Part shown: positions 33,687 to 41,897 of the stretch, piece after piece | How positions within the stretch are numbered: the stretch's first letter is position 1 | How the letters are laid out: each line of letters begins with the position of its first letter | Assembly (NCBI RefSeq): GCF_000981035.1 | Contig: NZ_LAYJ01000133.1 | Span: 94-64,093 of the forward strand | Source of the DNA: Christensenella hongkongensis | GTDB lineage: Bacteria; Bacillota; Clostridia; Christensenellales; Christensenellaceae | Length of the DNA stretch: 64,000 bases | Direction of reading: 5' to 3' | The notes under the pieces: generated by a model | Told to the model about the DNA's origin: nothing | Databases searched by the model: none | What the model saw: the letters and a program-made list of their open reading frames with translations, nothing else | Translations under genes and position numbers: made by a program

Positions 33687-34160
33687 TTGGCAAAAGAAGT
33701 AATGACCAGAAGGAGTGCGGACAACGAATATTTCCACAAGGACTTCCATATCTCCTGCGACCTTGGAATATCCTATGTAGGCGAACATTATGGCGACGAC
33801 GGCGCGAGGGAATATATCAGGAATTATACGGCAAACTACCTTGCGCCCCTTTCAAATCAAATCCGCGAGGAAGGCTTTCAGGCGCTGGAGCAGTATTTAA
33901 AAAAACTGTACGAAACGGAAAAAGCGCCCGGGGTGCTGAAAATACGGCGCAGCGACGATGAAATCGAAGTTACGATCACTGCCTGCCCCGCCATTGCCTT
34001 TATGAAAGAAAGCGGGCATACTCCATCAAAATGGTATATCGATACGACTACGGTGTTGTATGAAACGATTGCGCAGAACGCAGGCGCCCAATTTGAACTG
34101 ATCCAATATGACGAGCAAAGCGGCGCTGCACAATTCAGAATGTTTTCAGGAACAAAATAA
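33687..34160 (+). CDS. Small protein resembling L-2-amino-thiazoline-4-carboxylate hydrolase family, copy 1
   Basis: A 157-residue soluble protein (TTG start at 33687, 6 bases from AGGTGAG; an ATG at 33702 is also possible). It has GISYVGEHYGDDGAREYIRNY near the N-terminus and a C-terminal half ITACPAIAFMKESG...YETIAQNAGAQFELIQY, a layout I associate with the ATC_hydrolase-like family. A cysteine after the beta strand and the later Tyr/Glu are the notable conserved-looking residues. Its partner at 34246 has the same plan. The biochemical role is unknown. Confidence 0.6.
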   Translation: MAKEVMTRRSADNEYFHKDFHISCDLGISYVGEHYGDDGAREYIRNYTANYLAPLSNQIREEGFQALEQYLKKLYETEKAPGVLKIRRSDDEIEVTITACPAIAFMKESGHTPSKWYIDTTTVLYETIAQNAGAQFELIQYDEQSGAAQFRMFSGTK

Positions 34161-34245
34161 TCCATATCGCGTAAAATGCGACAGTAAATTCTTAATAAAA
34201 ATGAATAAAATGCCGGAGGGCAAAACGGAAAGGAAGTGATTTCCT

Positions 34246-34689
34246 GTGATTTCATGTACGCAATTTATCCCTGCCTACAGCGAATTGTTCCGCTTTCTTG
34301 AGGAACGTGAGGGATACGCGGGCGTTCAAAAATATTGGGAATATGTATCAGACAATTATGTGGAGCCGCGGCTTGGCAAGGCGATCCAAAAGAGCGGTTT
34401 AAGAGGATGCTTTGAATATTGGTCTCATTCGCTCAATGAAGAATCCGCAGATTTTACAATGACGCTGGATGAGGACGAAGGCGTTTTTCAGATCGATATG
34501 CACGACTGCCCGTCCAAGGGCAGGCTCAATCAGATCAGCCACATAAAGCCGTACGAAAATTATTGCAGGCACTGCGATATCCTGTATCGTCGGGTGGTGG
34601 AACGCTACGGCTTTCAATACGAATTTCAATGCCCTGAAGGCAGCGAAACACATTGCGTTCTGAGGGTGCTGCAGACCAAAAGCCTGTAA
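34246..34689 (+). CDS. Small protein resembling L-2-amino-thiazoline-4-carboxylate hydrolase family, copy 2
   Basis: A 147-residue soluble protein with GTG start at 34246 after GGAAGGAAG. REGYAGVQKYWEYVSDNYVEPRL, MHDCPSKGRL and YCRHCDILYRRVVERYGFQYEFQC match the same family plan as the preceding gene, but the two are strongly diverged, suggesting a heteromeric pair. Five cysteines cluster in the second half (DCP, NYCRHCD, FQCP, HCV). It ends 69 bases before the ABC permease and may head that operon. Function unknown. Confidence 0.6.
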   Translation: MISCTQFIPAYSELFRFLEEREGYAGVQKYWEYVSDNYVEPRLGKAIQKSGLRGCFEYWSHSLNEESADFTMTLDEDEGVFQIDMHDCPSKGRLNQISHIKPYENYCRHCDILYRRVVERYGFQYEFQCPEGSETHCVLRVLQTKSL

Positions 34690-34758
34690 CCACCCTTTTA
34701 ACAAATTGCTATCAAAGCAAAAGACCAATCAACAGATTAAGGACGGGAGAGAAGAAGG

Positions 34759-35763
34759 ATGAATAAAACAGTAGGAACGATGGAGGGGGGCCTGGGTTCC
34801 CGGGTACTGGGTAAGATCAAAGGATTTTTCAGAGAGTATGCTATTATCTATGCGGTGTTGGCGCTGATTGTCATTTTGTCATTTGCATCTCCGAATTTCT
34901 TTCAGGTTTCAAATTTTGTAAACGTACTGAGGCAGATTTCGATGATCGCGATTTTGGCGGTTGGAATTTTCTTCGTCATGGTGGGCGCAGGAATTGATAT
35001 CTCAATCGGCGCTATCGTAGGATTGACTGGCGTACTGTTTGCGATGTTCATGGTAAATTACGGCATACCGCCGGTTCTGGCGTTTGTTTTCACAGCGCTT
35101 GTCGGCCTTGGGATTGGAATCGTCAACGGGCTGATGGTGGCAAAGCTGAGTATACCGGCGATGATTGCGACGCTGGCGACCCAATCCGTGTGCCGCGGCA
35201 TGACCTACGTTATCACAGGGGCCTATCCGATTTCCGGATTACCGGAGGAAGTTTCCTTCCTTGGCAGAGGCTATGTCGGCGGACTTGAATGGCTTCCTTG
35301 GCCTGTATTTATTATGGTAATCGTAGCCATTTTGGCTCATATCGTATCAGAGCGCACGAAGTTTGGACGGTCGGTTTATGCAATCGGCGGAAACCCGGAG
35401 GCGGCGCACCTTTCCGGAATCAAGCACAAAAAAGTAGAGATTACAACGTATGTTATCTGCGGTGGGCTTGCGGCGTTAGCCGGCATGATCCTGACGTCCA
35501 GGATGGATTCCGGCCAGCCAAACGGCGGCCTTACCTGGGAATTCGAGGCGATCACCGCGGCGGTTATCGGCGGCGTATCGATCACCGGCGGACGGGGAAA
35601 GGTTTTGGGAGCGTTATTGGGGGCGATTTTGGTAGGCTTGCTCACAAACGGTATGACATTGCTCAACGTAAACTCATACTATCAGCAGGTGGTAAAGGGA
35701 GTCGTAATGGTTGTGGCAATCGCCTTTGACGTATATTCCGTCAAGAGAAAGCAGAAGAGATAA
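34759..35763 (+). CDS. Sugar ABC transporter permease (RbsC type)
   Basis: A 334-residue membrane protein with the RbsC motifs VGIFFVMVGAGIDISIGAIVGLTG and FEAITAAVIGGVSITGGRGKV and about eight to ten hydrophobic segments. It is the first of three importer genes (permease, ATPase, binding protein), an inverted order relative to the allose operon. GGGAGAGAAGAAGG precedes the ATG. Substrate unknown; downstream genes point to an amino sugar or deoxy sugar derivative. Confidence 0.9.
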   Translation: MNKTVGTMEGGLGSRVLGKIKGFFREYAIIYAVLALIVILSFASPNFFQVSNFVNVLRQISMIAILAVGIFFVMVGAGIDISIGAIVGLTGVLFAMFMVNYGIPPVLAFVFTALVGLGIGIVNGLMVAKLSIPAMIATLATQSVCRGMTYVITGAYPISGLPEEVSFLGRGYVGGLEWLPWPVFIMVIVAILAHIVSERTKFGRSVYAIGGNPEAAHLSGIKHKKVEITTYVICGGLAALAGMILTSRMDSGQPNGGLTWEFEAITAAVIGGVSITGGRGKVLGALLGAILVGLLTNGMTLLNVNSYYQQVVKGVVMVVAIAFDVYSVKRKQKR

Positions 35764-35775
35764 GGAGGTCGCACC

Positions 35776-37263
35776 ATGAACGAAAATGATTATGTATTGC
35801 GCGTGCAGAACATATCAAAGGCATTTCCGGGCGTAAAGGCACTGGACGACGTAAGCTTTGACATCAGGCGCGGGAGCTTCCATGCGCTGGTCGGTGAAAA
35901 CGGCGCGGGAAAGTCGACGCTGATCAAAATACTCTCAGGAGTTTATATCGCCGATTCCGGCTCTGTCACCTTCAATGGGAAACCGATGGAGGTCAAAAGC
36001 CCGCTGGAGGCGCAGCAGCTTGGCATCAGTGTTGTGCATCAGGAGCTAAAGCTCGTTGAATCGCTCACTGTAAAGGAAAATATTTTCCTCGGGCGGCCGA
36101 TTATGGGGAAGTTTGGCGTGAGCATGCAAAAAATGCGCGAGGAGGCCCGAAAGTTCCTCGACCGGCTCAAAATGCCGCTCGATCCGGATGAGTTGGTGTC
36201 CAACCTTTCCGTGGCGCAGAAGCAAATCGTCGAAATCTGCAAGGCGCTGTCGTTTAACTCAGACCTGATCATTATGGACGAACCGTCGGCGACGTTGACT
36301 GAAAAGGAATTGGAGCTGTTGTTCGATATCCTGAGGGACCTGAAAAAAGCGGGCATCACCATCATCTATATTTCCCATCGCCTGGAAGAAATATTTGAAC
36401 TGGCGGACGAGGTGTCCGTAATCCGCGATGGCAAACATATCAAAACCATGCCGGTTGAAGGCGTGACGCGCGAAGAGCTGATACGGCTGATGGTGGGCCG
36501 GACGCTGGGAATGGAATATCCCAAGAAAAAGGTAAATATCGGCGAAACCATCATGAAGGTGGAGCACCTCTCCAGCAAGGACGTATTGCACGATATCAAT
36601 TTTGAATTGCGCAGCGGTGAGATATTAGGCTTTGCAGGACTTGTAGGCGCAGGCCGTACAGAGGTGGCGAGGGCGCTGTTCGGAGCGGATAAAAACGCAA
36701 CAGGCAATGTGACGGTCAAAGGGAAAGCATACCACATTAAAAATGTACCCAACGCCATTGAACACAAAATAGGCCTTGTACCGGAGGATCGTAAGCTTCA
36801 GGGGCTGATCCTCGAGATGAAAATCAGGGAAAACGTATCGATGGCGAATATGGACGCAATCACACGTTCACGGATGCTCTCGTTCCATAAGGAAGAAAAG
36901 CTGGCATGGGATTATGTGGATAAGCTTCATATCGCAACGCCGGACGTAGTCCGCAAGGTGGCGGATTTATCAGGGGGGAACCAGCAAAAGGTGGTCATTG
37001 CAAAATGGCTCAACGCAGACAGCGACATCCTGATCATCGACGAACCGACACGGGGAATCGACGTTGGCGCGAAGGCTGAAATTTATAACCTGATTTGCGA
37101 TATGGCGGCGCAGGGCAAAGCGATCATCATGATATCGTCGGATATGCCGGAGCTCCTTGGCGTGTGCGACCGGATCATCGTGATGCACGACGGACGTATT
37201 ACAGGGGAACTCAACATCGAAGAAGCCACACAGGAAAGGATACTGGAATACGCGATTCAATAA
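35776..37263 (+). CDS. Sugar ABC transporter ATPase (duplicated, RbsA type)
   Basis: A 495-residue two-domain ATPase. First half: Walker A GENGAGKST, LSVAQKQIVEICKAL, LIIMDEPSATL. Second half: altered P-loop GLVGAGRTEVAR, LSGGNQQKVVIAKWL, ILIIDEPTRGIDVG. It lies 12 bases after the permease with AAGGAGGTCG upstream. Standard RbsA architecture; no residue appears missing in the catalytic second Walker B. Confidence 0.92.
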   Translation: MNENDYVLRVQNISKAFPGVKALDDVSFDIRRGSFHALVGENGAGKSTLIKILSGVYIADSGSVTFNGKPMEVKSPLEAQQLGISVVHQELKLVESLTVKENIFLGRPIMGKFGVSMQKMREEARKFLDRLKMPLDPDELVSNLSVAQKQIVEICKALSFNSDLIIMDEPSATLTEKELELLFDILRDLKKAGITIIYISHRLEEIFELADEVSVIRDGKHIKTMPVEGVTREELIRLMVGRTLGMEYPKKKVNIGETIMKVEHLSSKDVLHDINFELRSGEILGFAGLVGAGRTEVARALFGADKNATGNVTVKGKAYHIKNVPNAIEHKIGLVPEDRKLQGLILEMKIRENVSMANMDAITRSRMLSFHKEEKLAWDYVDKLHIATPDVVRKVADLSGGNQQKVVIAKWLNADSDILIIDEPTRGIDVGAKAEIYNLICDMAAQGKAIIMISSDMPELLGVCDRIIVMHDGRITGELNIEEATQERILEYAIQ

Positions 37264-37312
37264 AGATCAATTTTTGGGAAGCATTCCCAAACAAATACAA
37301 GGAGGAAGAAAA

Positions 37313-38371
37313 ATGAGAATGAAAAAACAAATTGCGGTAATCCTTGGGATTTTACTGCTGGCAACCTGCCTTCTGGCGGGATGCTCGTCCCAGGAAGCGC
37401 CCGCGCCGTCCGCGGACGGCACGACAGAAGCAAAGGCGAGCGAAAGCGCCGCGGCAGTGCAAAGCGCGGATGGTGAGAAGAGCGGAAAGCCGGTTCTGGG
37501 CGTATCGCTGTTCTATCGCAGGGATGAATACTACAAGGATCTTGACGCTTCATTCGTAAAAGAAGCGGCGGATGCGGGCCTTGACATTATCATCCAGGAT
37601 GCAGACAGCGATGCTTCCAAGCAGACGCAGCAGCTTGAGGACTTTGTACAGCAGGGTGTGGACGCAATCGCGCTCGCTCCATGCGATCCGGCAGGGCTGG
37701 TGCCGGCCATCGAAGCGGCTGTGGACGCAGGTATCCCGGTTGTTGTGTTTGATAACCAGGCAGAGACGGATAAGGTTTCAACGTCGGTAAACTTCGATTA
37801 CGAAGAAGACGGCGGCATGGTGGGCGATTGGACGGCAAACTACATCAATGAAAAGCTGGACGGCAAAGCCAAGGTAGCTGTCATCGATTTTCCGCAGTCC
37901 CCCATCGTATGCGGCGGACGCGTGAACGGCTTTGTCAATAAAGTAAAAGAGCTGCCCGGCGTAGAAATCGTTTCCCAGCAGGACGGCAAGGCGAGCAGGT
38001 CGGATTCCATGAACGTAATGGAAAACATCCTGACCTCAAACCCTGACGTACAGATCGTATTTGGCGTAAACTTTGACACCTGCGCGGGCGCAAAAGCGGC
38101 TATCGAAGCGGCAGGACGCGACGATATCATCGTGGTTGGCTCTGCGTACGGCGAAGAGGAATTCCAAGCGCTTGCGAATGACGACGCGATACTCAAGGCA
38201 TTTTCAACAAGCTCGCCGCAGCAGCAGGCAAAAGACACGGTAGCAGCGGTTGTAAAAATACTGAACGGCGAATCCGTTGAAAAGGACACGCTTTCGCACT
38301 CTCAGCTTTTGGATGCACAAACCATCAAGGACTATGACTGGGAGTCGATTATTGCAGCAAGGGAAAGCTAA
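37313..38371 (+). CDS. Sugar ABC transporter substrate-binding lipoprotein
   Basis: A 352-residue exported receptor. MRMKKQIAVILGILLLATCLL precedes the lipobox LLAGC, then a Ser/Ala/Glu linker and an RbsB-like fold (VSLFYRRDEYYKDLDASFVKEA, DAIALAPCDPAGLVPAIEAAVDAGIPVVVFDN). The YRRDEYY and DFPQSP stretches are unlike the allose receptor, so it probably has another ligand. ATG at 37313 follows AAGGAGGAAG. A hairpin separates it from the enzyme genes. Confidence 0.88.
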   Translation: MRMKKQIAVILGILLLATCLLAGCSSQEAPAPSADGTTEAKASESAAAVQSADGEKSGKPVLGVSLFYRRDEYYKDLDASFVKEAADAGLDIIIQDADSDASKQTQQLEDFVQQGVDAIALAPCDPAGLVPAIEAAVDAGIPVVVFDNQAETDKVSTSVNFDYEEDGGMVGDWTANYINEKLDGKAKVAVIDFPQSPIVCGGRVNGFVNKVKELPGVEIVSQQDGKASRSDSMNVMENILTSNPDVQIVFGVNFDTCAGAKAAIEAAGRDDIIVVGSAYGEEEFQALANDDAILKAFSTSSPQQQAKDTVAAVVKILNGESVEKDTLSHSQLLDAQTIKDYDWESIIAARES

Positions 38372-38399
38372 CCGCTTATACTCTTTGGAAACCGGGAAA

Positions 38400-38418
38400 G
38401 GAACGGATTGTCCGTTCC
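38400..38418 (+). other. Hairpin after the binding-protein gene
   Basis: GGAACGGA (38400-38407), loop TTG, TCCGTTCC (38411-38418). Perfect 8-bp stem, no T-tract; likely an mRNA 3'-end stabiliser or partial terminator before the enzyme genes. Confidence 0.65.
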
Positions 38419-38458
38419 TCCGGGTTCCAGCATAAGAATCCTAATTGGGGCAGGTACC

Positions 38459-39793
38459 ATGAAAAATACGATGGGAAAAATCGGAATCGTCAATTTATGC
38501 CATAAGGATTATCTGGACGAAACGGTTGAAATTTTATTTCAAAATGCGGTGGATACCGTAAGGCAAACGGGCGTGGAGCTTGTCCTTGCGCCGGAGTATG
38601 TCTGGGATTTTAAAGACGGGATCAAAGCGGGAGTCGCCCTTTGCGGGCAGGATCTTGACGGAGTGATCCTGTTTCTGGGTTCGTGGATCGAATGCAGCGC
38701 CGCGATGGCGGTTTTGCGGGAGGTAGAGCATCTGCCGCTGCTTTTGTGGGGCGTGCCCATGTTTGAAGCAAAGGGGCAGATGTGCAGCACAGGCTCGTAT
38801 GTGTCGTTTGCGATGTTTAAAGGTTCTATGACAAGGGCCGGATATGTATCTGAGGACGTTTTGGGGCTTCCGGAAGACAGTCAGGCGCAGGAAAAAATAA
38901 CTGATTTTTGTTGCGCGGCGCGGGCAAAAAAATTACTGAAAAGACAAAAAATAGGGCTGATTGGTTACAGCTCTATGAATATATATCCCGGTACCTTCGA
39001 CCACCTCTTCCTGAGGACAAAAATTGGCCCTGAGGTAGAGCAGATGGACGCGTATACCGTCATTGGCAGGGCACAGGACTATGGCAGGGAAGCGCTTTTG
39101 GATGGCGCGGCGAAGATAGGTAAAGCGGGGGAAATTTGCACCGGTGTAAGTGAGAAGGCGCTTTTGAAAACAGCGGGAATCTATCTTGCGCTCAGGGAGC
39201 TTTGTTATGAGCGGCAATGGGATGCGTTCAATATCAAATGCCAATACGAATTTTCAAAGGAATACCGGGCGGTTCCATGCGTGCCGGTTGGAATGCTTGC
39301 GGATGAAGGCGTCGTTGCGTCCTGCGAGGGAGATATGCTGTGCACGGTTTCCATGATGATGCTTTCGCTGCTGTCCGGGCAGGTGGTAACATATGGGGAC
39401 GCCATCAACCACACAGGAAATGTGCTGAAAATTTCCTCCTGTGGAATGCTGCCTTTTTCCATGGGCTTTGGGCAGCGTCATATCAGGAAATTTATGCCGC
39501 ACGACGGCTTTCATGGAATCCAGGCAAGCTTTGTAATGAGGCCGGAAAAAGTTACGTTGCTGCGGCTCGTGGAAGACTGCGGCAGTTACCATCTGTTGTA
39601 TGGAACCGGAATGGGGCAGTTAACGCAGCTTCGACAGGGATATATGCCGGCCCTCGATATCCTTCTTGACGGAAGTATGGAAAACCTGATCCGGCATTAT
39701 GCCGGGCAGCATTTCGCGGTGTGCTATGGAGATTATGCAGGCAAGCTGGAAACACTCGCGGCCATGATGGGAATTGGCACGGTCAAAATATGA
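38459..39793 (+). CDS. L-fucose isomerase-like protein, copy 1
   Basis: A 444-residue protein of the L-fucose/L-arabinose isomerase fold. It shows the YYV-type N-terminal domain (ELVLAPEYVWDFKDG, LGSWIECSAAM), a middle domain with IGLIGYSSMNIYPGTFD, and a C-terminal domain with HDGFHGIQASF and HFAVCYGDYAGKLETLA. Aldose-ketose isomerisation is the family activity; the sugar is unknown. ATG at 38459 follows GGGGCAGG. It is first of seven enzyme genes after the importer; a second diverged paralogue lies at 41890. Confidence 0.8.
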   Translation: MKNTMGKIGIVNLCHKDYLDETVEILFQNAVDTVRQTGVELVLAPEYVWDFKDGIKAGVALCGQDLDGVILFLGSWIECSAAMAVLREVEHLPLLLWGVPMFEAKGQMCSTGSYVSFAMFKGSMTRAGYVSEDVLGLPEDSQAQEKITDFCCAARAKKLLKRQKIGLIGYSSMNIYPGTFDHLFLRTKIGPEVEQMDAYTVIGRAQDYGREALLDGAAKIGKAGEICTGVSEKALLKTAGIYLALRELCYERQWDAFNIKCQYEFSKEYRAVPCVPVGMLADEGVVASCEGDMLCTVSMMMLSLLSGQVVTYGDAINHTGNVLKISSCGMLPFSMGFGQRHIRKFMPHDGFHGIQASFVMRPEKVTLLRLVEDCGSYHLLYGTGMGQLTQLRQGYMPALDILLDGSMENLIRHYAGQHFAVCYGDYAGKLETLAAMMGIGTVKI

Positions 39794-39814
39794 TAAGAAG
39801 AAAGAGGAAAAAAG

Positions 39815-40756
39815 ATGGAAAAAAATTTTTTGTTTGAACCGGCGGCGTTTGTACCGTTTCGCGACAGGGAAGTATTGGAGCGGGTACGCAACCTGACAAG
39901 GGAAGAAATCACGCAGCATTCCAACCCGGATTTTAAAATCAAAATCGTTCCGGACGCTACGAGCATTTGGGTAGGGGATATGGTAATGCGTATGAAGGAA
40001 TCCGACGAGCAGGATAAAAAATGCGTCATGATTGTTCCGAATCCGTGTCCCGCAGTCTATATCCAGGTTGCGGAGCTTGTGAACCGCTTCAGGATCGATT
40101 GCCGCAACGTACATTTGTTCGCCATGGACGAGTGGGCGGATCAGGATGGCAATATTGCGCCGCTCTCTTACCAGGCGGGTTTTGGGCATTCCATGATGAA
40201 GTATTTCGTGGGAAATATCGACGAAGAGCTGCGTATGCCCGCTCAAAATGTACATTACCACAGTAACGAAACCATCAAGGATTATACGAAAATCCTTGAG
40301 GATGTCGGCGAAGGCGGAGCGGATGTTTGTTACAGCGGGCCCGGATGGGCGGGGCATATTGCCTTTGTCGATCCTGACGTGCCTGAGCTTGCGGCAGATT
40401 CGCTGGAAGAATATCTGGATTATGGCGCGCGCGTTGTGACGCTGCATCCCCTCACGGTAGCACAGAATTCGCTCCACGGGTGCTTTGGATGGTCCGGAGA
40501 CCTTGCAAATGTTCCGCCAAAGGCTGCGACAATCGGGCCACGCGATGTCAAAAATGCGAGAAACCGTCTTGAAATCCACTCGCTTACCACGATGGGAACC
40601 TTTTCTTCCTGGCAGCGAATGGTTTCGCGGCTGATACTCCACGGGCCTGTTACGCCAAAGGTGCCGAGCTCTATTCTACAATTATGGCCGACGACCGTTT
40701 ATGTCAGCGAACAGATTGCCGCGCCGATTGTGTGCGACGAATTGGGCGGCTACTGA
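39815..40756 (+). CDS. NagB-like sugar-phosphate isomerase/deaminase with altered active site
   Basis: A 313-residue member of the glucosamine-6-phosphate deaminase/6-phosphogluconolactonase superfamily, longer than NagB (about 266). The family aspartate in LFAMDEWAD (NagB Asp72) and the histidine in AGHIAF (NagB His143) remain. In the canonical VDGHIAFNEP loop, the Asp (NagB Asp141) is Ala and the Glu (Glu148) is Asp: here it reads WAGHIAFVDP. The closing helix region ending WPTTVYVSEQIAAPIVCDELG lacks obvious allosteric residues. Normal deamination is therefore uncertain. It directly precedes nagA. Confidence 0.75.
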   Translation: MEKNFLFEPAAFVPFRDREVLERVRNLTREEITQHSNPDFKIKIVPDATSIWVGDMVMRMKESDEQDKKCVMIVPNPCPAVYIQVAELVNRFRIDCRNVHLFAMDEWADQDGNIAPLSYQAGFGHSMMKYFVGNIDEELRMPAQNVHYHSNETIKDYTKILEDVGEGGADVCYSGPGWAGHIAFVDPDVPELAADSLEEYLDYGARVVTLHPLTVAQNSLHGCFGWSGDLANVPPKAATIGPRDVKNARNRLEIHSLTTMGTFSSWQRMVSRLILHGPVTPKVPSSILQLWPTTVYVSEQIAAPIVCDELGGY

Positions 40757-40769
40757 TCAGGAGATGCAA

Positions 40770-41897
40770 ATGCAGGAATATAAAGCGATTGTAAACGCAA
40801 AGGTCGTTACCGAACAGGAAATCATAAACGATGGGTTTATTTTGTACGGAGATGGAAAAATTGTCGAAGCGGGGAAAAACTGCGGGAGGCTTCCGCAGGG
40901 CAATACGGAAATCATCGATGCGCGCGGGTGCTATGTTGGCCCGGGATTCGTAGATATCCACTGCCATGCAGGCGGGGAACACTGGTGCCATGAAGAGCCG
41001 GAAAAAATGGCGCTCCATCACCTTCACGGCGGTACGACCTCGCTTGTATGCACGCTGTACCACAATATTGGGATTGACGGTATTCTGTCCGGAGGCAAAA
41101 AGATCAAACGGGCGATGCTGGAAGGCCGTCCGGGAAATATCGCCGGAATCCATATAGAAGGCCCCTACCTTTCAAAGAAATACGGCGCAACGGCAAGCAA
41201 TGCGCGAACGCCTGAAACAAAGGAACACGAGCTGTACCTGAAAGAGTTTGGCGACGCGATCCGCCAGTGGACGGTGTCGCCCGAGGTGGAGGGAATCGAG
41301 CCGTTTGTCAAATCGGCGCTCGATGCGGGTATTGTGATATCGCTTGGACATTCAGAAGCGTCGCCGGAGCGGGTTTATGAAATGGCAGAAATGGGCGCTG
41401 GAATCTGCACCCATATTACGAATGCGACGGGCTGCGCTATCTCGCCCACAAGGTATGGCGGAACGCTCGAGGTATCCTTTGATCATGCGGCAATGCTGTG
41501 CGACAGCCTGCTTTGTGAAATGATCAACGACGAAAAGGGCGTGCATATGCGGCCGGATATGACAAGGCTTGTACTCAAAACGATTGGCATAAGCCGTGCA
41601 GTGGGCGTTACGGACGCTTGCGCGGGCAGGGATGACGGCGAGCAGGTGAACATCGTGGACGGTGAGATTTTTGGATCAAAGCTCAAAATGAATCAGGTCG
41701 CTAAAAATTTCAGGAACAATACCGGCCTTGGCGTATCTGATATTTTCCGCGTTTGTTCTTCAAACCCTGCGCGCGCGGTAAAGCTTACGCAGGTGGGAAG
41801 CATTTCGCCGGGCAAGGATGCGGATTTTGTTTTTCTGGATGAAAATCTGGAGCTTTTGAAGGTGATTCTCAAAGGAAAAGAGGTGCCATATGATTGA
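40770..41897 (+). CDS. nagA: N-acetylglucosamine-6-phosphate deacetylase family protein
   Basis: A 375-residue amidohydrolase. The HxH metal pair in VDIHCHAGG, the metal Glu in IHIEGPYLS, histidines in SLGHSEAS and CTHITNATG, and the catalytic Asp in GVTDACAG are present. It should remove an acetyl group from an N-acetyl amino sugar phosphate. ATG at 40770 is 6 bases from AGGAG; the ATG at 40764 abuts it. It starts 13 bases after the NagB-like gene and overlaps the next gene by 8 bases. Confidence 0.88.
   Translation: MQEYKAIVNAKVVTEQEIINDGFILYGDGKIVEAGKNCGRLPQGNTEIIDARGCYVGPGFVDIHCHAGGEHWCHEEPEKMALHHLHGGTTSLVCTLYHNIGIDGILSGGKKIKRAMLEGRPGNIAGIHIEGPYLSKKYGATASNARTPETKEHELYLKEFGDAIRQWTVSPEVEGIEPFVKSALDAGIVISLGHSEASPERVYEMAEMGAGICTHITNATGCAISPTRYGGTLEVSFDHAAMLCDSLLCEMINDEKGVHMRPDMTRLVLKTIGISRAVGVTDACAGRDDGEQVNIVDGEIFGSKLKMNQVAKNFRNNTGLGVSDIFRVCSSNPARAVKLTQVGSISPGKDADFVFLDENLELLKVILKGKEVPYD

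Noticed and set aside
39815-40756. Labelling the gene nagB
   Set aside because: Two of four catalytic residues are replaced and the protein is longer, so glucosamine-6-phosphate deaminase activity is not supported.
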